DNA of 64,000 bases from Rhynochetos jubatus (taxonomy: Eukaryota; Chordata; Aves; Eurypygiformes; Rhynochetidae), in NCBI GenBank assembly GCA_027574665.1, contig CM050648.1, forward strand, positions 64,621,363 through 64,685,362. The letters run 5' to 3'. A program made the position numbers and the translations under genes. The notes under the pieces were generated by a model. The model had not been told where the DNA came from, ran no database searches, and saw nothing but the letters and a program-made list of their open reading frames with translations. Of the stretch, positions 12,801-64,000 are shown piece after piece. The stretch's first letter is position 1, and each line of letters opens with the position of its first letter.

Positions 12801-15800
12801 TTTATCATCTGGTGCACAATTTCATAAGAAAGAAATCCGTCCAGCAACGTGCACCTGCATGACGGGGGAGTGGGGACATGGTTCACACCTCGGTTACTTG
12901 GCTGCCCTGCCTGCAAGAGCCAAGTGCCTGACAGAGAAGCCTTTGTGTGATTTCCCCAGGAGATGCTGGCTGCTAATCAGCTAAGCTGGTGGGTGGGTGG
13001 TCCATACTGGTGAAGCCAACAGAGGATGCCTCAGCCATCTTCAGCTTCCACCGCTGAAATAATAAAGTATGGGAGCTGTGGGAAAGGAGTCGCAGGCGGG
13101 GTTGGCAGTGGGCAGTGAAAGGGAGGTCCCCTCCAGCTCTGCCTTCCTGTGCACAAACAAGGGTGTAGTTTGTTCTCCCCCCTTCTGGAAGGTGTGCTAA
13201 AGCTCCGAAAGAAAAGATTTCTAGCAGAGGGGAAATGGTGGTACCATTTAGTGGTGGTAGAAATAAAATAGCTGTAAAAGAGTTCATCTTATAAAATCTG
13301 ACACAACATAACAGAAAATCCAAGTTCAGGGGTTGGGAATATAGTGGTGGCTTTTATGGATTTCAGATGACCAAGTGGCTGGTTCCAGCACTTAGGCACC
13401 ATTTGTCTCTTGAAAGATTGATGGTCTTAAGATATCAAAATATAAAACGATGAAGGCTTGCAGAGTGCCTCAGGTGATTAAGGATGGAGTGGCTGTCACA
13501 GTTGTGTTTGTTCCAGCACATACTCTGTATTTTATGGATGATAGAGGTGGAAAATGGGTTCTGTGGAGAAGTAAAAGGAGGAAACTGAAATCAGAGTGCA
13601 CCTTAGAACTGCAGTGAGGCTCCTGAAGTGATGTGGAGGAAGAGGTCTTGAGTAATCCTCTTTGGTTCTAATGGGGAAAAGGGTTTTTGTCTTGCACCTG
13701 TAACGGTGTTTTCTTTGGCAAAGAGCTGCTTTGACTTGGAGGTTTTCATAAGAATCCACTCATCAATGTGGTTTTGTGTTTTAATTTGTATATGCCATGG
13801 AGAGGACAAAAAAGACTTAATTCTGCAGATTTATTAAGCTGACATGTTTCTCTGGCCCTTAGCTCTTGGGGCTGTGCAAGGTCAGTGTTATTGAGGCTGT
13901 GGTTTATGGCAGTGGGCATTGAGGAAAATTGTTTTACTGTGCTTATTTATTTAATTTTAACATTAAATGGAGCTGAGTGCATTGCATTTTACTAATTGAA
14001 TCTTCATTTAATTGTTGATAACTAAAACCATATACGAATGGTTGTAGAAGAGTTTCTTAGAAAACACTTGCATTATGGATCAAACTGCATTTCCTCTGTC
14101 CCTGAAGTTTCAGCTTTGTTTCCTGGTCTTTAAAATTTTGCATTATGGTTGCATGTGACATACAAAGAGAGCAAGCCTGTCACCAAGGAACACTGCAAAA
14201 CGTTTAATCTGGCATTTCCAACTGATGAAATTAAAGAAGATAAGAATAAAAGCACTGCAATAGCAAAATCTATTTCCAGCTGCTTCTGCATAGAAACAGT
14301 GACATATGCAGCACACCAAAATGCTTCCAGTCTTACCTGCTGTCCGCAAACCCAGGAAGAGGCTTCATGTAGGAAGAGGGAAGGTGTACGGATGTTTCTT
14401 ACTACAACACCTGGGATAGGTAGTGGGAGGGTTTTTCTAAAGGGTACCTGTATGCTCTTTATGATGGAGAGAAGTAATGGGAGCGTAGAAAAATGTTGTA
14501 CAGAAGGTGCTGGAGCCCAGGGCCTTTTAGTCAACAAGTCACCTGAATGTTTTCAACATACCATTTAATGGACTGTCAGGGGCTAGAGCATCCTGAAAGG
14601 CCAGTACATGGGGAAGGTATCCTGCCGTGGCACTTTGTATCTTGAATCGGGGCAGTGGAGCTGTGTAAGGGCTATATACAGAGGACAGCAGAAGTGGAAA
14701 AAAATCTGAAATAAAGGTGTGTTAGGACTAATGTGCTAGTGACCTATTTATGTGTAATGTAGATACAGAGAAGGAAAAGCCCCTTTGGGGTTATATGCCT
14801 CATTGATGAGTTCCAAATGAATGTATGAGGTTAAGCCTGCAGCCCTCCCCTGCCCTTCCTCTACACCTCTGGGTCAGCCCAGGCTGGGTCCTATGCTACA
14901 GAAGTAACTTTGTATTGGTGAATTGCTGCTGCTCTCTGTTTCCTATTTTTATGGCTTAAGTAACACACTGGTTAGGTCTTCTGGTATTTAGTGCTTTACA
15001 GCACCAGCGTGGTTTGTTGTTGGGAATTGCATGGTGGTGAGAGGAACGGCGAGGAAGCTTTGCAGTCTGCTGGGGGTTGCCTTGGGTTAAGTATGCTCTG
15101 TGTTGGACATCTCTTGTTCCATGAAAATCAGTTCTGTGACTGACTGGTTGGAAGAGCAACGGAGACTGCCCCCTCCACAGGACCTGCAGGTAATGGACAT
15201 GATAGATTATGATACAAAATGGTTGAGTGCAGGTGTGATCTCTGGATCAAGGGAGTCCCAGTCTGCACCATTGGTGAGCACATCACAAGCTACGTCAAGT
15301 GGCAGGAGCTGGATGTTGGGGTGACCACGGCTCCTGTTGCTGCCATTGGTAGTGCCTGGGCAAAGGTGAACCCCTGTCTCAGCATCTTTGGAAATCCCAA
15401 CCCTACTGACATGGCTGGGCCATTTGCACATTGCGGACAGGGTTATATTGTGTTTATTTGTGCTCCAGGCATTAAAGAGGCACAGTTTGATTCATGCTTC
15501 CTTTACAAACAGAACAGTTTGCAGAGCTGGGACACTGCCTAAAGATGACAGTAGCAGCCATTGGAGGACCTGGTGAGCAAATTTGGTTTAGGCAAGAGAT
15601 TTTGTTTTAATTTGTTGCTAAATCTCCAAGCTGTGTTGTTTCCTCTTTCTCCAGAATAAGGAGCCGTTAACTCCAAACTTCTCTTTGAAGCATTGCCACT
15701 TCATTTTGCTCTTTCGTTTTAGGCAAATTTCTTGGCAAGTCCATGACTTCGTCAATTTTAAAATGAGGATACTTTTTCTTAACTATCTTCCAGGGAGAAC

Positions 15801-17627
15801 TTGTTCGTTGTTGCCTCTGAAGGAGAAACTTCTGAATATTGGAACAGCTCTCCAATAGTTAAATATGGGTTTCTATTAAAAGGGTCCTATTTGACTTAGA
15901 CAGAAAGGGACATTTGAATGAAGCACTCTGTTGTGCCATCTTGTGGTGACCCCTTTCTTGTTCAGTAAGTTAATTTGAAAGGTGCTTTTCTTCACTTCTC
16001 TTGAAACACAGCAGATTTATTGCCAGCAGTTCTGATGTCTGACCCAACTTTTTTGTAAAATCCCATTTCAGTTACTGGCTCTTCCCCGTATCATCCTTTG
16101 TCATCCAGAAAACCTGGAAAATGGTAGTCCATAACAGATGAGGCTTGAGTTTCTAATGCAGTATGGCAGCAGTAAGGACCTGTAAAAACCTGCTCTCTGC
16201 ACAGCATGCTGATGGCAGGGCAGAGGCAGGCAGGCTCTCTGTCCATGGCTCCAGCAAGGGGACCTTGTTGATGAAGCTGTGGTTGACTTAAGGAATGATC
16301 ATAGAGAAATGTGTAGCAGAGCTGTCCTTCATGGGGATGGCCGAGGTCATTACTGCGCTGCAGACCCTGCCCTGTCTTGGGCAGGAGAGAACGGTACTGA
16401 TGCAAATAACAGCTTCCCTTGCTGCTGAGGGTGTGCTCTGGCGTGTGTTTTACATAGGTCTTTGGCTGGCTGCACAGGCACCTTCAACTTCGGCAAGCCT
16501 GGGAATGTGTTCAACTTGGCTAAGGTCAGCTCAAGGAGGGAGAAATTCTGGTTTTTGTGTGTGAATGCCAAGAACTGAATTGCACTAAACCTTTCCCGAA
16601 GGATCTTCCCCAGCTATGAAAGATTTGCTTTAGTGTTGGTGGATAAATAAGAAGGCATTTGGAATAGGAGTGAAGAGGGTTTGTCAATGGTTTCATCACA
16701 GATGACACTTTAAAAGTAGCTGAGACCAAATGATCAGAGGCAAATTCAACCTTGGACAACAGGGAGGAGGGCTGTGGGTGAAGGTGGTGGTGCTAAAAGC
16801 CCTTAGGTTGGGGCTGAACTGGGCTGCTTTGCTGGTGTCAGCGCTCTGCAGAGAAACACACCGAATGCCAAGTGATACCACTGTTTCAGAAACATCATAC
16901 ATGTTTGTGTTGGGCCTCAGCTAATTAGCCTTCAAAAAAGACCTCCGGGATGTCAGCTCACCCCTTTGTGTAGGGAGGCTCTGTGCTTTTAGCAAAGACC
17001 GCCTCGCTCAAAACCACCTCTAATATCTCTAACATGGTGCTGAAAGGGGCCTTTTATCTAGTCAAACTCCAGTCACTTCAGGATGGAGCATTTACAACAT
17101 GAAGCATGAAACCCAGGAATTGAACGGTCGATCCTATAGGGACTGAGAGACTGGATGCTCTAACACATATTGATTCATTTTAACAAAACCAAAACTATTA
17201 GTGCTGCTGCTTTACCTAATGTTATTATGTGTACATTAGATATTGAATCAGTAGTAGTCATGGAAAGCTTATGATAGAAATCATAAAGCAACTAGTAAGT
17301 GTGGAAACATAAAAATTAATGATGATATTTGGGATAATAAGGGTAACGAATAATAATAAAAATAGGAATGTTATAATGAAGAAATATAAGGAAAAATGAG
17401 TCTTCTGGACTTCAAGGATTTCTCAAAATGATGGATATCTAAATAAGAAACCCTGCCACAAATTTTTATTTCCTCAAGTAAATTATAACGGAAGAGGACC
17501 GAAGCAGTTTTGAGGCTGACAAAATGACAAATCCTGGGCAGGGAAGAAACTACAGTTGAAGGGTATGTTCAGAAAGTGTCTTTTAAGAAACAAAACAGCA
17601 ACAGTTGATAAAATGCATTAAGCGCTT

Positions 17628-17644
17628 CCCCCCCCCCCCCCCCC
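17628..17644 (+). repeat. Poly-C run, 17 bases
   Basis: This is an uninterrupted C17 followed directly by T residues. Assembled length in such runs is often unreliable. Confidence 0.95.
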
Positions 17645-20589
17645 TTTTTTTAATGTCTCTGTCTCAGTTTCCAGCACAATTGGCTAACCCATCATTTTTT
17701 TGAGTTTTCAGCAGAGGGAAGTTTCAAAACATCTGTGCTAGTGAGTGGAGCGAGTATCACACAACTTCCCAGGGCCCATGAAGTGCTGGGGTGGTTTCAT
17801 TTGTTTTATATTTCATTACGACGCCATGTACACTCACTGTGTTTTCTAGAACTCTCTACTCCTGGGCATTTTAACAAAGAGTAGTAGTGATTTCAAAAAG
17901 ATTCCTTCTATTTGCTTGTGAATTTGAAACTGCTTTAAATATAGATAAAGGCGGCTTGAGTTGCTGTGGTCTCTCTGGCAAAATAGATGCAATTAGCACA
18001 GAGCTGTGTTGCTTTAATGATCTTCCTAAGACTGACTGCCAGGTAGGGTGGCTGGGCTAACCCAGTGTGGCCCTGTTAATTTAACTTACAGTGCTAAAAT
18101 GGGTAATAAGGCTAGGATTTGACAATAAATCACAAAATGCATCTGCATGTTTATGTGTTGTTGATATACTGGCTGAGGAACTGTGTTCAAATTCATTTAT
18201 TTATTGAAACCAATTATTTATTCTGGTAAATAGAAGATGACCTTGTAAGCCGTGAGTCTCTGGAGAAGTAATTTGCAGGGCATGCTTTTGTGAACATTTC
18301 CAAACTAATTTCCAGATTTTAACTTGTTCCATGTACATTGTGAGCAGTGTAGGGAGCATTATGGAATTTGGAGTGATAAAAATGTTAAGAAACCAAGTCT
18401 GGTATCGTGTGTGAGTAGGAGTCATTTAACATTCAAATGATAATCCTATTTTGTGCTTGAAAAGAGGCAGAGTAGGAAGACAGACCAAAGCTACTGTAAA
18501 CTAAACATAATTCTGTTTTATTGTCCCTTCCGTGAAGCAGCAGCAAGGTTATGTACCCTCGATAAAATTTGCCTGGATGAGCTTGCTGCCTTCACATCAG
18601 TTACGTGCAAACCTTTTGGCTTGCAGGTGTGTTAAAGCATGAATCCACTCCTGAGTCTTTCTTTGCTCTGCATGTGTTTATCTTTTGACGGGATCTTTTA
18701 ACTTTATTAATGATTGAACACCACTTGTGACCAAACAAAATGGTTATGGAGGAATGGGGCTGCGACTCCTTGAGTAGAACACGTGAACATTTTCTCATTG
18801 GAAGATAAGATACGGTATAAACTGCACACAGCCGACGCTTCTGATAGTCTATGAGTGAGGGAGCTATTTGTTCAGAAGTGTCCCTCAGGGTTCTGCTCCT
18901 CCAAGTCTCTGGTTTTCAAAGTGACTTTGACCATAACACTCCTTCTCCTGAACTCAAGGTTCCCCAGGTGCAAAATAAGCCTAAGTGGCAGAATCTTCTC
19001 CATAAGATGCCCGAGAACTGCTAGAGATCAACTGGTGGCTACTTTTGCTTTTAGAGTTTCTTTGTATGAAGAAATTAAAGCCTCTAGGAAATGTAGAATC
19101 TGCCTAGTCATAAAACCCAGCACTCTGGATACTTCTGAAAGCCCTAGACAATTGTGCAATTAAACACATGTTCGTTATTCATGTCAGAGGAATGCAACAG
19201 AGACCTGGGACTTCCTTCGCAGAAATAGCTCTGTGCTTTAAAGGGGACTTGAGCTGCCAGCATGAAAACACCTCCGGTGCCTCTGCCTTTGGCGCCAGCA
19301 TCGTATTTTGCAAGGGAAGGAATAGTGACACGTTGTTTTAAGTAGTCTATAATATATATTCTGTTGCCCTTGCAAGTGCTAACAACCATGCAGAATGCTA
19401 TTGACAGAGACAGAGGTGAGCCAGTACCTTAATAGCAATTATTTGTTTATGCACTGCAGCCTTATCGAAAAGAAGGAGGTCACTGAAAACTGTGTTTTGT
19501 AGCTTATCCAACAAGTCTCAAGTTGATTTGGGGTAGAAGCTACCGTGTTGCTAATTGTGAACGAAAAGGGTGACGTTAAAATGCAGATGTTGCATAAAAT
19601 TTTGAAAAGGTTGGAGGAAAAAAGATCATAAAGCAGGTAAAGTAAGGCTGATTCTGTCAGAGGTCATGATGCATACCCATGGATTTTAGCAGCTAAAATT
19701 GTGAATAACTGCCAAGCCTCCTCCTGGCCATTTCTGCCACTGTCAAAAAAATCCCAGCAGTTCTGCTGTTGTCAAGATGGGACATTAATGCAGTAATGGT
19801 TGACCTTGTCTTCAGTTAACTTTATGTAAAAATCAAACTTTTACTTGTTTGTGACAGTCTCAACTGTGAAAACTGTAGAAACCTTGATGTTACTGGATTA
19901 GAGGGCTCAGGCTTTTTTGTACCATCTTATTGCTCAAGAGTAATTTCTTTACTGGCTGATGGGGGAGTATCATCTTACAGCAGTCCTCTCCTTTGTATGG
20001 AAATGCATCTTCTGAAGGTAAGTGGGTACTTCAGCTTTGTTGGTTTTAGTAAGATCACTTTGGGAGTGTTGGTACATCTACCAGGAGAATATACGCTAGC
20101 ATGTGCTTTTGGAACATCCTTTTCCTGCATAATTGTGTTACAGCCTTCTGGTTACCTGGTCTGCATTTGACTTTGTTATTTGGACTGCTGACGTGTACTG
20201 TAATTGTGTTAAAGGGACCCTGTCAATGCTCATAAAGTAGCTTGAACCCGTACATGCAGGCAGATGTTTTGTAACAGGACTGTGCTGTGGTTTCCTGTAG
20301 CCAGCTCTCCCACTGTGGTGGCATACATGTGAACACCGTTCTCTCTAATGTTGTAGGCCACAGCCAAGAAAGTATATACGGAAAGCAGCTCTGCAAAAGC
20401 TGTCCTTTCCCCTGACTGCCTTAGTTCAACAGAACCTAAGGACCAGAAGCCGATCAGGAGAAGCTGTTGCAGATGCTCTGCCTACTGCTCTGGAGGCATT
20501 TTGCTGGTGGTACTGGTGCAGGGAGGGTGCCTGATCACCCACCCCTCCTTTGGGCTGGGCAGCTTATTTGTGGTGCGATGGTGGCATCC

Positions 20590-21089
20590 AGCTCTGGGGC
20601 CCCAACCTAAGAAGGATATCGACCGATTGGAGTGAGTCCAGAGGAGGCCATGCAGATGCTCAGAGGGCTGGAGCCCCTCTGCTGTGGGGACAGGCTGAGA
20701 GAGTTGGGCTTGTTCAGCCTGGAGAAGAGAAGGCTCCAGGGAGACCTTAGAGCACCTTCCAGTACCTGAAGGGGCTACAAGGAAGCTGGGGGAGGGGGAC
20801 TTTTTATAAGGGTCTGTAGGGACAGGACAAGGGGTAATGGGTTTAAACTGAAAGCGGGGAGATTTAGATTGGATATCAGGAAGAAATTCTTCCTGGAGAG
20901 GGTGGTGAGACACTGGAACAGGTTGCCCAGAGAAGCTGTGGGTGCCCCATCCCTGGCAGTGTTCAAGGCCAGGCTGGATGAGGCTTTGAGCAACCTGGTC
21001 TAGTGGAGGGTGTCCCTGCCCATGGCAGGGGGGTTGGAACTAGATGGTCTTTAAGGTCCCTTCCAACCCAAACCGTTCTGTGATTCCAT
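20590..21089 (+). mobile_element. CR1 LINE 3' end, about 500 bases
   Basis: This copy begins near agctctggggccccaac and runs through the ORF2 C-terminus to ttccaacccaaaccgttctg and tgattc. Translation of the 3' part shows the family residues [20 protein letters not shown]. Open frames on the opposite strand here are antisense to the CR1 and have no separate meaning. Confidence 0.96.
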
Positions 21090-22497
21090 GGGTAAGAGGG
21101 ACACTTACTGACAGTGAAGCCTTTTTTGTGCGCACACAGGCGTGTGACTGAGGGTGTGATCCTCCCCAGAGGCTCCCAGGAGAGTGATGTGCACCTACTG
21201 TGGGCAGCTGCCCTGAGGAAGTGGGTAAAGGAGGGAAAGAATCAAGGTTTTATTACGGTGGGAGAGAGTGGCTGTCAGGCTGGGGAAGCTGTGGCCGTAC
21301 AGTGGTAAAACCCCTTGTGTCAATCCTTTCTTTGTGTACCAACTTGCGGAAGACACACGTGTGACGTTTGGCTCTGCATCAGTGATAACCAGAGCATTAG
21401 GTCTAATCACATCACCCCTGTAACAATCTGCTAATACTCAATACTAGTTCATAGCAGCATTTGTGCTCTTCAGTTTTAGCAAGATGTGGTTCAGCTGAGA
21501 TACCAAAGCTGAAATCCAAACACCCAGCTTGTTCAAATGGCATTCGGAGCTGGGCACTGGGTTGCCTTCTCAGGCTGGTTCTTCCCCTGCGAGGGAGGAA
21601 CATGTTTTGTTTCGACCTCCTCATCTGGACATGGATACTTACCCAGCAGAACTTACCGTTCAGGGCGTCCCAGCTGTGTGAAGACCTCTGCAAGTGCTGT
21701 GCGGTTTTGTTCTAGATGTTCAAATTCAGTTAGTTTCATTTTTCTGTCTGGAAAAAGATGTAGCCAGCAGTAGCTAATTCTGTAGGTAGGTAAATCAAAA
21801 AGCAATACTGTAGTTTTGCAAAATGACTCATGAAAGCGTAAAATCTGAGTGGGATGTGCTACTGCAGACTGGAGTGGTACTATTATGTATCGTTATATTT
21901 TGATTGGCGATAACTTCAGAAACATTTGTTTTGTCATGTTTTCTCACCAGAGTCACTGGTCTCACTAAATCTAATCACGTTTTTCTATTGTCCTTGCTGG
22001 AGAAGAAATGCAGGTGGTGTTAATGAGAAATCGTTGCATTCTTAGTCTAGAAAAGCACTGAGTGTGTCCAAAAGAAAATGTTTGCTTATGGTCTCCTATA
22101 TTACTGATAATATCATGTTTATCTTGCATATTTTTTGTTACATTTAAGTACATCCTATGTTCCTGGTAGGACTTCTTATCCTTGCTTCTTTTTAAAATGT
22201 CACTAAGATTTCTAGTAGATGTTCTTGAGAGAGTGATTAAATAAATTTCTTCAGTTCAGTGCTGTACTAACTAGCTTATACGCGATCACATTGCAGCAAT
22301 CTCGTCACTCCTCGCTCTGTTGGATCTGAGTCCCATTTTGCTTCGTTCAGTCCGTGACAGCAAAGGGAATCAACGATCAGTCTACTAGCAGCTTTTTCTC
22401 TATGGTTTCAGGATTTTCCTGGAAAAGAATCTTTAATAACATTCCTGAAAAATTAAATATTTCTTAAAAATTATGTTCTTTTTTTTTTTTTCAACAG

Positions 22498-64000
<41,503 letters not shown>

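Larger units (their letters stand above)
1..22497 (+). other. CARMIL1: Upstream intronic sequence, no exon recognised
   Basis: This is read as the 3' part of a long 5' CARMIL1 intron, because the next exon encodes internal residues from about 47. I looked for the start codon exon and for the exon encoding the preceding lysine-rich segment (IGRKIKISVKKK-like) and saw neither. The stretch holds two CR1 fragments (about 6644-6822 and 20590-21089), a G-run cluster (3506-3575), a poly-C run (17628-17644), two AP-1-like sites (1063 and 1138), three CpG clusters (6018-6203, 7728-7895, 12687-12892) and several A or T homopolymers. The open frames here lack recognisable domains and look like chance. 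Confidence 0.7.

Noticed and set aside
14130-14568. Overlapping open frames of 135-139 codons on both strands
   Set aside because: Both strands are open over the same stretch with no domain, no splice-compatible link to CARMIL1 and ordinary intronic composition. Likely chance.
15100-15542. Overlapping open frames of 74-107 codons
   Set aside because: I looked for a retrocopy or element protein and recognised none. The text is not convincing as coding.
20482-20913. 143-codon minus-strand open frame
   Set aside because: Its 3' three-quarters are antisense to the CR1 copy at 20590-21089, and no protein family is recognisable.
1-22497. A second gene or an RNA gene upstream
   Set aside because: No tRNA-like, rRNA-like or known snRNA sequence and no spliced coding series were seen.

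Overview
This is vertebrate nuclear DNA, very probably from a bird. The evidence is the many CR1 LINE copies, whose 3' ends carry the characteristic avian CR1 terminus, together with AT-rich introns and a gene of many short exons. The window lies inside one gene on the + strand, CARMIL1 (LRRC16A, capping protein regulator and myosin 1 linker 1). Neither end of the gene is present. I recognised the exons by translating short stretches flanked by AG and GT and comparing them with the vertebrate CARMIL1 protein as I remember it. No database search was run.

Layout: positions 1-22497 hold no exon I can recognise and are read as the 3' part of a long upstream CARMIL1 intron. Fifteen complete internal coding exons follow between 22498 and 61901. 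A sixteenth appears to begin at 63995 and is cut by the window edge after six bases. The fifteen complete exons total 1257 nt, or 419 codons, and every junction keeps the reading frame. In human-style numbering from memory this is about residues 47 to 465: most of the N-terminal PH-like domain (exons 1-3), the linker (exons 4-7), then about eight leucine-rich repeats (exons 8-15). The initiator exon, the rest of the repeats, the dimerisation helices, the capping-protein-binding region and the proline-rich tail lie outside.

Repeats: one long minus-strand CR1 (23176 to about 25545) keeps much of ORF2, including the reverse transcriptase motifs. Four shorter plus-strand CR1 3' ends are alike enough to belong to one subfamily or close relatives (about 6644, 20590, 29275, 37089), and a fifth short fragment (39310) looks older. 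There are also three long poly-C runs, a TG microsatellite, a dense G-run cluster, a diverged 62-bp direct repeat within one intron, and weak signs of old LTR-type fossils.

I found no bacterial-type operon, CRISPR array, RNA gene or second protein-coding gene, and no new biological system. The rest of the window is intron.
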